The notes: generated from the letters alone by a model not told the origin. A stretch of DNA of 8,094 bases from Caulobacteraceae bacterium (GCA_003161535.1 PMOM01000122.1:1-8094), one strand, 5' to 3'. Shown: positions 1 to 6,037, counted from the first letter of the stretch. Numbers and translations: made by a program.

Positions 1-143
1 GTGCCGCCGGTGGAAATCAGCTCGACGTTCATGGCCGCCAGGGCGCGGGCCATGTCGATCAGGCCGGTCTTGTCGAACACCGAGATCAAGGCTCGGCGGA
101 CGGGGGCGAGGTCGGGGGCGGGCGGAAAAGCGGGCGCGGTCAT
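1..143 (-). CDS. purH: PurH N-terminus: AICAR formyltransferase / IMP cyclohydrolase (partial)
   Basis: The last two steps of de novo purine synthesis in the cytosol are carried out by this bifunctional enzyme: AICAR (ZMP) is formylated with 10-formyl-THF, then FAICAR is closed to IMP. Only the first 47 codons are in the window; the rest lies beyond the left edge. The visible part belongs to the N-terminal MGS-like IMP cyclohydrolase domain. It shows [13 protein letters not shown] (residues 16-28) and ends in the family signature ELISTGG. The usual SVSDK is SVFDK here, a mild substitution. A short Pro/Ala-rich leader (about 14 residues) precedes the domain. The ATG is supported by a GGAGA Shine-Dalgarno sequence at 153-149 with a 5-base spacer. 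The gene has its own promoter (256-283) and a ZTP riboswitch leader, so it is probably controlled by ZMP, its own substrate. It lies in the same direction as rsmB-rpe but is likely transcribed separately. Confidence 0.93.
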   Translation of the reverse strand, partial: MTAPAFPPAPDLAPVRRALISVFDKTGLIDMARALAAMNVELISTGG

Positions 144-169
144 GGCGGTCTCCAAAAAATAGAGAGGGC
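144..169 (-). promoter_or_regulatory. purH ribosome binding site and riboswitch expression platform
   Basis: Between the aptamer and the purH ATG the RNA carries UCUC (165-162), a run of six U (159-154) and the Shine-Dalgarno GGAGA (153-149). UCUC can pair with GAGA over a 9-base loop, a weak 4-bp hairpin that would hide the ribosome site. GGCG at 172-169 can also pair with CGCC at 147-144 beside the start codon. I see no strong GC hairpin directly against the U run, so a classic intrinsic terminator is not obvious. Control of translation initiation is the likelier mechanism, but this is inference. Confidence 0.5.
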
Positions 170-247
170 GCCCAGGCGTGCGGCTTTCAAGTCGATCGTC
201 CCCGCGCTTCCCGGTGGTCATCCACCTTCATCGCCAGTCACGCGGAG
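170..247 (-). promoter_or_regulatory. ZTP (ZMP/ZTP, pfl motif) riboswitch aptamer in the purH leader
   Basis: This matches the ZTP riboswitch class in sequence and fold. P1 is seven pairs between CUCCGCG (247-241) and CGCGGGG (206-200), with one G-U. Inside it lies the conserved GACUGGCG (239-232), then a P2 hairpin GGUGG (226-222) / CCACC (217-213) closed by AUGA, then GGGAAG (212-207), close to the usual GGGGAG. After a 16-base linker comes the hallmark 3' segment, CCGCACGCCUGGGC (183-170). GGCG (235-232) can pair with CGCC (178-175), giving the expected pseudoknot between the two halves. The class senses the purine intermediate ZMP (AICAR) and ZTP and is known to control purH, folD and glyA. 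The predicted transcript start lies just upstream of P1. Ligand binding would be expected to switch purH on. Confidence 0.93.
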
Positions 248-255
248 TGGGCCGG

Positions 256-283
256 AAGATAGGGGTGTGGGCGAAGGTGTCAA
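256..283 (-). promoter_or_regulatory. sigma-70-type promoter for purH
   Basis: On the minus strand a perfect -35 TTGACA (283-278) is followed by a 16-base spacer and a -10 TATCTT (261-256, four of six matches to TATAAT). Transcription would start near 249, a base or two before the P1 helix of the ZTP riboswitch and about 106 bases before the purH ATG. The fit between predicted start and aptamer edge strengthens the call. The promoter implies that purH does not depend on read-through from rsmB-rpe. Confidence 0.75.
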
Positions 284-295
284 CGGCCGGAACTT

Positions 296-330
296 CGGAG
301 GGCGGAAGCCCCGTCCGCCTAAGCGCTCCG
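296..330 (-). terminator. possible terminator-like stem-loop after rpe
   Basis: Four bases after the rpe stop codon the minus-strand RNA can form GGCGGA/UCCGCC (319-314 with 306-301, 7-base loop). An outer helix CGGAG/CUCCG (330-326 with 300-296) stacks on it with a one-sided 6-base bulge. There is no U tract after it, so it is not a textbook intrinsic terminator. Its place between the rpe stop and the purH promoter fits a transcript end or an RNA-stabilising structure. Confidence 0.4.
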
Positions 331-333
331 GGT

Positions 334-1002
334 TTAGCCACCGCCTCGCAGCGCCGCGATATTGGCGCCGTAGCGGTCCGGGCCGTCCTTGAACACCGCG
401 GCGCCGGCGACCAGGGCGGTCGCGCCGGCCTCCACGCACAGGCGGGCGGTTTGCGGCGTCACCCCGCCGTCCACTTCCAGGACGATGTCCCGTCCCGAGG
501 CGTCGATCATCGCCCGCAGGCGAGCGATCTTGCCAAGCTGGGAGGGCATGAAGCTCTGGCCGCCGAAGCCCGGATTGACGGTCATCACCAGGATAATGTC
601 GATGTCGTCCATCATCCACTCGATGATCTCGGGCGGGGTCGAGGGATCGAACACCACGCCGGCCTTGGCGCCCAACTGGCGGATATGGCGAAGGGTGCGA
701 TTGAGATGCGGACCGGCCTCGGGGTGCACCAAAAGGTGGTCGGCGCCCGACTCGCGGAACGCCTCCAGATAGGGATCGACCGGCGCGATCATCAGATGGA
801 CGTCGAAGGGGATCGAGGCGTGGGGCCTCAAGGCTTTGACCACCTGCGGCCCGATGGTGATGTTGGGCACGAAGTGGCCGTCCATGACGTCCACATGCAG
901 CCAGTTGGCCCCGGCCGCCTCGATGGCCTTGGCCTCCTCCCCCAGCCTGGCGAAGTCCGCCGAGAGGATCGAGGGGGCGATGATCGGCGCGCGCGGGCTC
1001 AT
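334..1002 (-). CDS. rpe: Ribulose-phosphate 3-epimerase
   Basis: Rpe interconverts D-ribulose 5-phosphate and D-xylulose 5-phosphate in the cytosol, linking the pentose phosphate (and, where present, Calvin) pathways. The 222-residue length is normal for this single TIM-barrel enzyme. Strand-by-strand motifs are intact: IIAPSILSADF (7-17), LHVDVMDGHFVPN (35-47), DVHLMI (67-72), MTVNPGFGGQSF (140-151) and LEVDGGV (175-181). The metal and acid/base residues of the family, H36, D38, H69 and D178, are all present. A C-terminal Gly-rich tail (GGG) ends the protein. The ATG overlaps the stop codon of rsmB upstream (ATGA, 999-1002), so the two genes are probably translationally coupled on one mRNA. 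A terminator-like hairpin follows. Nothing suggests damage or transfer. Confidence 0.97.
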   Translation of the reverse strand: MSPRAPIIAPSILSADFARLGEEAKAIEAAGANWLHVDVMDGHFVPNITIGPQVVKALRPHASIPFDVHLMIAPVDPYLEAFRESGADHLLVHPEAGPHLNRTLRHIRQLGAKAGVVFDPSTPPEIIEWMMDDIDIILVMTVNPGFGGQSFMPSQLGKIARLRAMIDASGRDIVLEVDGGVTPQTARLCVEAGATALVAGAAVFKDGPDRYGANIAALRGGG

Positions 1003-2282
1003 GACGGCGACATACGCTTAAAGCGGGCGATGAAGAAGCCGTCGAGGCCGCCGCCGGCGTGGTGGGGCAGGATGCGCAGCCAGCCTTCCGGCGCCAGGCT
1101 GGCCTCCGGCGCGCCGCCCTCGCCGGGCGATATGGCATCGATGGCGAAATCGCCGTGGCCGGCCAGGAAGTCGCGCGCCTGGGCTTCGCCCTCTTCGGGC
1201 TCGAGAGAGCAGACGCTGTAGATCAGCCGGCCGCCCGCCTTCACCCGCGTCGCGGCGGCCACCAGCATGGCGGCCTGAATCTGCGCCAGGGCGGCGATGT
1301 CGCCTGGGCGGGCGTTCCACAGGACGTCCGGGTGGCGGCGAAAGGTTCCGGTGGCCGAGCATGGGGCGTCCAGCAGAACCGCATCGAAGCGGCGTGGATC
1401 TGGCCAGGTCAGGGCGTCGGCGGCGATCACCTCGGCGGAAAGGCCGGTCCGAGCCAGGCCCGCTTCCAGGCGGCGCAGGCGCGCCGCGGATCGGTCGAGC
1501 GCGGTCACGCGGGCTCCGGCGGCGGCGAGCTGCAGGGTCTTGCCGCCGGGCGCGGCGCAAACGTCCAGCACCTCCTGGCCCGCTCGCGCTCCCGTCAGCC
1601 GTGCGGGCAGGGCGGCGGCGACGTCCTGCACCCACCAGCGGCCTTCGCTGAAACCCGGCCACCCCGCGACGTCACCGCGCAGGCGCGTGCGCAGGGAGCC
1701 GGCGGGCAGCGCCTCGGCCTCCAGGGGGCCGGCCATGGCGGCATCCCCAGGCTCGCGCAGGCTCAGATCCGTCGCCGGCTCCAGGGCGATCTGGGCGGCG
1801 ATGGCCTGGGCGTCCTCGTCGCCAAAGGCGGCGCGCCAACGCGCGTAGAGCCACGCCGGGGCCAGGGCCTCGGGATCCTCGCTCAGAGGCGCGCCGCGCA
1901 GCAGGCCGCGCAGGACGGCGTTGACCAAGCCGCGCAGAGGCTTTGGAGCTAGGGCGACGCTGGTGTCCACCGCCGCGAAGACCGGGGTGTCGAGCCAGAA
2001 GGCCTGGGCCAGCCCCAGACGCATGAGCCCGCGCGCCGGCGCGGGCGGATCGCGCTTCAGCCGCGAATCCAGAGCCCGGTCGATGGGACCTAGATGGCGC
2101 AGGGTCGCCATCACCAATGCGCGGGCGAAGCCGCGGTCCTGGGGGCTCAGACGCAGATAGCGACCGCTGCTCAATGCCTCGTCCAGGCCGCCGCGCCGGG
2201 CCAGAGCCGCTTCGAGCAAGGCCAGGGCGGCGGCGCGGGCGGCCAGGGCCGGGGCTGGGGCGGAGTTGGGCGTCTCGGTCAC
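999..2282 (-). CDS. rsmB: 16S rRNA (cytosine-967-C5)-methyltransferase RsmB
   Basis: RsmB (Sun/Fmu) methylates C5 of cytosine 967 in 16S rRNA using S-adenosylmethionine. With the GTG start at 2282 the protein has 427 residues, normal for the family. An N-terminal NusB-like helical RNA-binding domain spans roughly residues 10-135. The Rossmann methyltransferase domain follows, with SAM motif I DVCAAPGGKT (240-249), motif IV DAPCSATG (305-312) and motif VI SVCS (356-359). C308 and C358 match the two cysteines used by RNA m5C methyltransferases for product release and nucleophilic attack. The start is uncertain. The reading frame stays open upstream to a TTG at 2327 (15 more residues), and neither start has a clear Shine-Dalgarno sequence. 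GTG is preferred because MTETP followed by the LAARAAAL helix resembles related proteins. Its stop overlaps the rpe start by 4 bases; marC diverges upstream. Confidence 0.95.
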   Translation of the reverse strand: MTETPNSAPAPALAARAAALALLEAALARRGGLDEALSSGRYLRLSPQDRGFARALVMATLRHLGPIDRALDSRLKRDPPAPARGLMRLGLAQAFWLDTPVFAAVDTSVALAPKPLRGLVNAVLRGLLRGAPLSEDPEALAPAWLYARWRAAFGDEDAQAIAAQIALEPATDLSLREPGDAAMAGPLEAEALPAGSLRTRLRGDVAGWPGFSEGRWWVQDVAAALPARLTGARAGQEVLDVCAAPGGKTLQLAAAGARVTALDRSAARLRRLEAGLARTGLSAEVIAADALTWPDPRRFDAVLLDAPCSATGTFRRHPDVLWNARPGDIAALAQIQAAMLVAAATRVKAGGRLIYSVCSLEPEEGEAQARDFLAGHGDFAIDAISPGEGGAPEASLAPEGWLRILPHHAGGGLDGFFIARFKRMSPS

Positions 2283-2387
2283 GCCGCGACCCGTGCCCGG
2301 TAAGTCCGGCTGGGGCAAGGTTTGCAAAGCCGCGCCCCGCCCGCCAGCGTGTCGCCAGGGGCGGTGAATTGGGCTAATCGGCGCGGC
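2283..2387. promoter_or_regulatory. rsmB/marC divergent intergenic region
   Basis: About 105 bases separate the preferred rsmB start from the marC ATG, so both promoters should lie here. On the plus strand GGCTAATC (2372-2379) resembles part of the Caulobacter housekeeping -10 consensus GCTANAWC. It lies only 8 bases from the marC ATG, and no convincing -35 precedes it. I could not identify an rsmB promoter. The region is mostly G/C. Confidence 0.3.
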
Positions 2388-3146
2388 ATGAGCGCCGCGC
2401 AGTTCGCCATCAACTTCTTTGTCGCCCTGTTCGCCCTGATCGATCCGGTGGGCAACGTGCCCCTCTATGCCGCCGCCACCGTGGGCGCGACGGCGGCCGG
2501 GCGGCGGCTGACCGCGGTCTATATCGCCGCCTTCGCCTTTGTCTTTCTGAGCTTCTTCTACCTGACCGGCCTGGCGCTGCTGCAGTTCTTTGGCATCTCC
2601 CTGCCCGCCTTTCGCATCGCCGGCGGCATCGTGCTGTTGCTGATGGGCCTGGAGATGATCCGCGGCGATCTTACCAAGAGCTTCGCCGAGGCCGGGAGCG
2701 AGGTCGAACCCCTGTCGGTGCGGGCCTACGCGGCCAAGCGGTTCGAGCTCTTGATCGTCCCTTTCGGCATGCCCCTGCTGATCGGACCCGGGGCCATTTC
2801 CTCGGCGGTGATCTACGCCGAGGAAGCACGCCGCTTTGGCGCCAGCGGTCTGGCCATCGGCATCGGCGTGATCGGCGCGGTGTGCGTCCTGATCGTGGTC
2901 GCTTTCTGGCTGACCAGCGCCATTTCCCGGGCGCTGGGAAAGATCGGCATGGTCATCGTCGTGCGGGTGCTGGGCCTGATCCTGTGCGCCATGGCCATAC
3001 AGTTCATGCTGACGGGTCTGGCCGATTCAACCACCGGTCTGATGCGCCGAGACACCGCCGCGCCCTACCAGGGCGCCCGCCACTCACCGGCCCCGGACGC
3101 CTCGCGACTGCCGGGACATCAGGGCCATGACCCATTCGTCGGGTAG
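2388..3146 (+). CDS. MarC family integral membrane protein
   Basis: This is a MarC/UPF0056 family inner-membrane protein of unknown biochemical role (E. coli MarC was once linked to multiple antibiotic resistance, a link since withdrawn). The family pattern is clear: an N-terminal membrane segment with FALIDPVGNVPLY (15-27), TM2 around 42-65, TM3 around 72-90, then PFGMPLLIGPGAISSA (125-140) in TM4, TM5 around 154-177 and TM6 around 187-210, six segments in all. Family members usually end soon after TM6. Here about 40 residues follow, and the last 20 (233-252) are encoded opposite the 3' end of the SDR gene, so the tail may be a read-through extension. ATG 2388 is chosen because MSAAQF leads straight into TM1. 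It has no visible Shine-Dalgarno sequence, and a -10-like GCTAATC lies only 8 bases upstream, so the mRNA could be nearly leaderless. Confidence 0.93.
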   Translation: MSAAQFAINFFVALFALIDPVGNVPLYAAATVGATAAGRRLTAVYIAAFAFVFLSFFYLTGLALLQFFGISLPAFRIAGGIVLLLMGLEMIRGDLTKSFAEAGSEVEPLSVRAYAAKRFELLIVPFGMPLLIGPGAISSAVIYAEEARRFGASGLAIGIGVIGAVCVLIVVAFWLTSAISRALGKIGMVIVVRVLGLILCAMAIQFMLTGLADSTTGLMRRDTAAPYQGARHSPAPDASRLPGHQGHDPFVG

Positions 3147-3884
3147 GATCTTGGCCGCCGCGACAATGGCCTTGTTGGGCGCGCCGGTGACGCAGACCGG
3201 CCGGTTGGCCTCGGCCGCCTCATAGCCCGCCGCCGCCACTTCATCGGCCCCCAGCCACAGCCACGGCGGCGCGCGCTGGCCGATCCACTCCCGGGTCTGG
3301 TTGACGTCGTGAAATTCGCTGTAGGTGAACCCCGGGCAAAGGGCGGTGACATGCACCCCGGCGTCCCGCGTCTCCAGGTGCAGGCTCTGGGAGAACCTCA
3401 CCAGGAAGGCTTTGACCGCGCCGTACATGGCGGTGCTGGCGCCGCCCGGGACCAAGGCGGCGACCGAGGCGACGTTGACGATGCGCCCGAATGCCCGCTC
3501 CCGCATGCCGGGAAGCACCGCGTGGGTCAGCTCGCAGACGGCCACCAGCAGCACCTGCAGAAAAGCCTGTTCGTCCTTCCAGCTCGCGCCGCCATAGGGG
3601 CCTGGAACGCCATAGCCGGCGTTGTTGATCAGTGCGTCCACGACGCGGCCGTGGGCGGCCACCTCGGCCAGAACGGCGGCGGGCGCGGCGGCGTCGGCGA
3701 GATCGGCGGGGACGACCATCACCTCCACGCCGTGGCGCAGGCGAACCTCGTCGGCCAGGGCGTTCAGGCGGTCGGCCCGCCGGGCGGTGATCGCCAGGTC
3801 ATAGCCATGCGCGGCATAGATGCGCGCGAAAGCCGCGCCGATGCCCGAAGACGCCCCGGTGACCAGAGCCAGACGTGCGGCCAT
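3084..3884 (-). CDS. Short-chain dehydrogenase/reductase (SDR), substrate unknown
   Basis: A classical SDR of 266 residues, probably a cytosolic NAD(P)H-dependent oxidoreductase. The Rossmann cofactor motif TGASSGIG is at 9-16. ARRADRL (34-40) suggests a preference for NADP, since basic residues follow the second strand. DL at 61-62 and NNAG at 87-90 are in place. The catalytic triad is S140 (NVAS), Y154 and K158 (YGAVK), followed by HVTALCPGFTYSEFHD (178-193). The fourth member of the usual tetrad, Asn before the LTHAVLPGM helix, is Leu112 (LQVLLVAV), which I believe is shared by this DltE/YqjQ-like subfamily. The ATG has a good Shine-Dalgarno sequence, GGGGAGG, about 7 bases upstream. The gene diverges from kup, and its last 63 bases overlap the end of marC on the other strand. 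The neighbours do not reveal the substrate. Confidence 0.93.
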   Translation of the reverse strand: MAARLALVTGASSGIGAAFARIYAAHGYDLAITARRADRLNALADEVRLRHGVEVMVVPADLADAAAPAAVLAEVAAHGRVVDALINNAGYGVPGPYGGASWKDEQAFLQVLLVAVCELTHAVLPGMRERAFGRIVNVASVAALVPGGASTAMYGAVKAFLVRFSQSLHLETRDAGVHVTALCPGFTYSEFHDVNQTREWIGQRAPPWLWLGADEVAAAGYEAAEANRPVCVTGAPNKAIVAAAKILPDEWVMALMSRQSRGVRGR

Positions 3885-4063
3885 CAGCCCGCCTCCCCGC
3901 GGCGAAATCCTTGGCCAGGGACCCTAGCGGCGCGGAGCAGCCCTTGGAAGGCGATTGTTCCCGCCGGCGGGCGTGCGAACGGGCCTCGGCGATTGAACGC
4001 GGCGCCGATCGGGTGTACCGCGCGCCGGCCCGGCGTGGGACCGGCGGTCCTGGAGGGCCTGAT
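3885..4063. promoter_or_regulatory. SDR/kup divergent intergenic region
   Basis: This 179-base gap must hold the promoters of the SDR gene (minus) and kup (plus), but I find no convincing -35/-10 pair on either strand. It contains a perfect 12-base palindrome, CCCGCCGGCGGG (3960-3971), lying inside a wider GTTC (3957-3960) / GAAC (3977-3980) pair. That could be an operator or simply GC-rich chance. The SDR ribosome site (GGGGAGG) is at its left end and the kup ribosome site (GGAGGG, 4052-4057) at its right end. Confidence 0.3.
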
Positions 4064-4066
4064 TTG
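4052..4066 (+). promoter_or_regulatory. Shine-Dalgarno site that sets the TTG start of kup
   Basis: GGAGGG at 4052-4057 is followed by a 6-base spacer and TTG (4064-4066). It is among the best ribosome sites in the window. The other in-frame starts (GTG 4013 and GTG 3875) have nothing comparable. The TTG start gives the short N-terminus expected for Kup. Confidence 0.75.
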
Positions 4067-5989
4067 GGCGTAGAGGTCCCCGAGGCGGCGCCTGTGGCCG
4101 ACGGCGATGCGCTTCGTCGCCCCGGCGCCCGGCGCGGGTTCGCCGCGCTCAGCCTGGGCGCGGTGGGCGTGGTGTTCGGCGATATCGGCACCAGTCCGCT
4201 CTACGCCATGCGCGAGGCGCTGGCTCATTCGCGGCCCGTCGGACCTCCGGAGATCGCGGTGCTGGGCGTCGTCTCCCTGGTCCTGTGGGCCCTGACCCTG
4301 ATCGTCACCATCAAATACATCGCCGTCCTGATGCGCGCCGACAACAAGGGCGAGGGCGGCCCCGTCGCCCTGCTGGCTCTGGCCCAGCGCGCCCTGGGCA
4401 GACCCTCTCGGCTGCTGTTTCTGCTCGGCATACTGGGGGTTTCGCTGTTCTACGGCGACGCGGTGATCACGCCGGCCTTTTCGGTGATCTCGGCGGTGGA
4501 GGGCGTCCGCGCGGCGCCGCTTCTGGGCCATTTGCTCAGCCCATATGTGCTGCCGATCGCCGCGGGAATTCTAGTGGCGCTGTTCCTCGTCCAGTCCAAG
4601 GGGACCCATCGCATGGCCTCGCTATTCGGGCCGGTGACGACCGTGTGGTTCCTCACCCTGGCGGCGCTGGGTCTGTTTCACCTGCGCGACGATCTGTCGG
4701 TGTTCCGCGCCTTCAACCCCTATTATGGCGGCCGATTCCTCGTCGAGAACGGCTTTGTCGGCTTCGTCATCCTCGGCAGCGTGTTCCTGGCGGTGACCGG
4801 CGCGGAGGCGCTCTACGCCGACATGGGACATTTCGGCAAAGGCCCCATCCGCGCGGCGTGGCTGGTCCTGGTGTTCCCCTGCCTGGCGCTGAATTATCTG
4901 GGCCAGGGGGCCCTGGTGCTCGATCACCCCCACGCCCGGCACAATCCGTTCTTCGAGATGGTGCCGCATTTCGCCTACTGGCCGGTCCTGGTCCTGGCCA
5001 CCACGGCGGCCGTGATCGCCAGCCAGGCGGTGATCACCGGCGCCTTTTCCCTCACCCAGCAAGCCGTGCAGCTGGGTCTGCTGCCGCGCCTGGACATCAA
5101 ACGCACTTCGGAGACGCAGTCGGGACAGATCTTCGCTCCGGCGGTGAACGGCCTGATGATGCTGGGCGTCCTGGTGCTTCTGGTGGTCTTCCAAAGCTCG
5201 CACCGTCTGGCCTCGGCCTACGGCGTGGCGGTCACCGGCACGATGTTCATCAGCACCCTGCTGGCCTATGTCGTCGCCCGCCATCTTTGGAAGTGGCGCA
5301 CCTGGCGGATCGCCGCCCTGCTGGTTCCCATCTCCATCATCGACACCGTCTTCCTGTCCTCCAACCTGCTCAAGATTCCCGATGGGGCCTGGCTGCCGCT
5401 GGCCTTTGGCGCCGGGCTGGTGGTGGTCATGTGGACCTGGGCGCGAGGGGTGCGGATCCTCACCGACAAGACCCGCGGCGACAGCCTGCCGCTGGGCGAC
5501 CTGATCGCCATGCTGGCCGCCCGCCCGCCCTTCCGGCAGCCGGGGACGGCGGTGTTCCTCACCGCCAACCACGATCTCGCGCCGCTGGCTCTGATGCACA
5601 ACCTCAAGCACAACAAGGTGCTTCACGAGCACAATGTGATCCTCACCGTGCGCACCGCCGAAACGCCTCGGGTCGCCGAAGCCGAGCGCATCCTCATCGA
5701 GCCGATCAACGGCGATTTCAAGCGGGTGGTCCTCTCCTATGGCTTCATGGAAAGCCCCAACGTGCCCAAGACCTTGACCCACTGCCGGCGCCTGGGCCTG
5801 AAGTTCGACATCATGTCGACCAGCTTCTTCCTGGGCCGCCGCACCATCGTTCCCGACGCCCGCTCGGGCATGCCCCTGTGGCAAGACCAGCTCTTCATCT
5901 TCCTGATGCGCAACGCCGCCAATCCCACCGACTTCTTCAAGATTCCCCCCGGCCGCGTGGTCGAACTGGGCACCCAGGTGACGGTGTAG
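4064..5989 (+). CDS. kup: Kup-type low-affinity potassium uptake protein
   Basis: Kup (TrkD) family transporters bring K+ into the cell through the inner membrane, probably with protons. From TTG 4064 the protein has 641 residues, normal for the family (E. coli 622). After a polar 24-residue N-terminus comes the first membrane segment with the signature GVVFGDIGTSPLYA (35-48). KY (84-85) and ADNKGEGG (92-99) follow, then YGDAVITPA (130-138). Further in are TGAEALYADMGHFG, NYLGQGALVL and AYGVAVTGTMF, covering the 12 membrane segments up to about residue 480. The rest is the cytosolic C-terminal domain, with VFLTAN and LSYGFMESPNVP. The Asp of GDIGTSPLY (D40) matches the conserved acidic residue implicated in transport. 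The frame remains open upstream to 3875, but that would overlap the SDR start codon and add a low-complexity Arg/Ala stretch. A hairpin follows the stop. Confidence 0.97.
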   Translation: MGVEVPEAAPVADGDALRRPGARRGFAALSLGAVGVVFGDIGTSPLYAMREALAHSRPVGPPEIAVLGVVSLVLWALTLIVTIKYIAVLMRADNKGEGGPVALLALAQRALGRPSRLLFLLGILGVSLFYGDAVITPAFSVISAVEGVRAAPLLGHLLSPYVLPIAAGILVALFLVQSKGTHRMASLFGPVTTVWFLTLAALGLFHLRDDLSVFRAFNPYYGGRFLVENGFVGFVILGSVFLAVTGAEALYADMGHFGKGPIRAAWLVLVFPCLALNYLGQGALVLDHPHARHNPFFEMVPHFAYWPVLVLATTAAVIASQAVITGAFSLTQQAVQLGLLPRLDIKRTSETQSGQIFAPAVNGLMMLGVLVLLVVFQSSHRLASAYGVAVTGTMFISTLLAYVVARHLWKWRTWRIAALLVPISIIDTVFLSSNLLKIPDGAWLPLAFGAGLVVVMWTWARGVRILTDKTRGDSLPLGDLIAMLAARPPFRQPGTAVFLTANHDLAPLALMHNLKHNKVLHEHNVILTVRTAETPRVAEAERILIEPINGDFKRVVLSYGFMESPNVPKTLTHCRRLGLKFDIMSTSFFLGRRTIVPDARSGMPLWQDQLFIFLMRNAANPTDFFKIPPGRVVELGTQVTV

Positions 5990-5997
5990 ACGCAGAG

Positions 5998-6024
5998 CCT
6001 CCCACTGTGGGAGAGGTTCCACAG
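5998..6024 (+). promoter_or_regulatory. alternative hairpins between kup and argG
   Basis: The 48-base spacer contains CTCCCAC-T-GTGGGAG (5999-6013), an almost perfect dyad that folds as a 6-bp stem with a CUG loop. It also contains CTGTGG (6005-6010) that can pair with CCACAG (6019-6024) across 8 bases. The two hairpins share CTGTGG and exclude each other. No U tract follows either. The dyad could mark the end of the kup transcript, be a copy of a dispersed GC-rich intergenic repeat, or act in the argG leader. The argG Shine-Dalgarno AAGGA (6027-6031) lies just outside both stems. Confidence 0.45.
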
Positions 6025-6037
6025 ACAAGGACTCGCC

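Noticed and set aside
218..1138. A 306-codon minus-strand open frame.
   Set aside because: It lies in another frame over rpe and the end of rsmB, and its translation is low-complexity Arg/Pro/Gly. It also runs through the riboswitch region.
178..1221. A 347-codon open frame on the plus strand.
   Set aside because: It is antisense to rpe and rsmB; the translation is Gly/Arg/His-rich with no domain. It is the usual by-product of GC-rich codon usage.
3993..4017. TTGAAC followed by GGTGTACC as a possible kup promoter.
   Set aside because: The spacing is about 13 bases and the -10 match is poor; similar partial matches occur by chance.
3875..4063. An N-terminal extension of kup from upstream starts (GTG 3875 or GTG 4013).
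   Set aside because: The longer form would overlap the SDR start codon and adds a charged low-complexity stretch not typical of Kup. TTG 4064 has the strong ribosome site.
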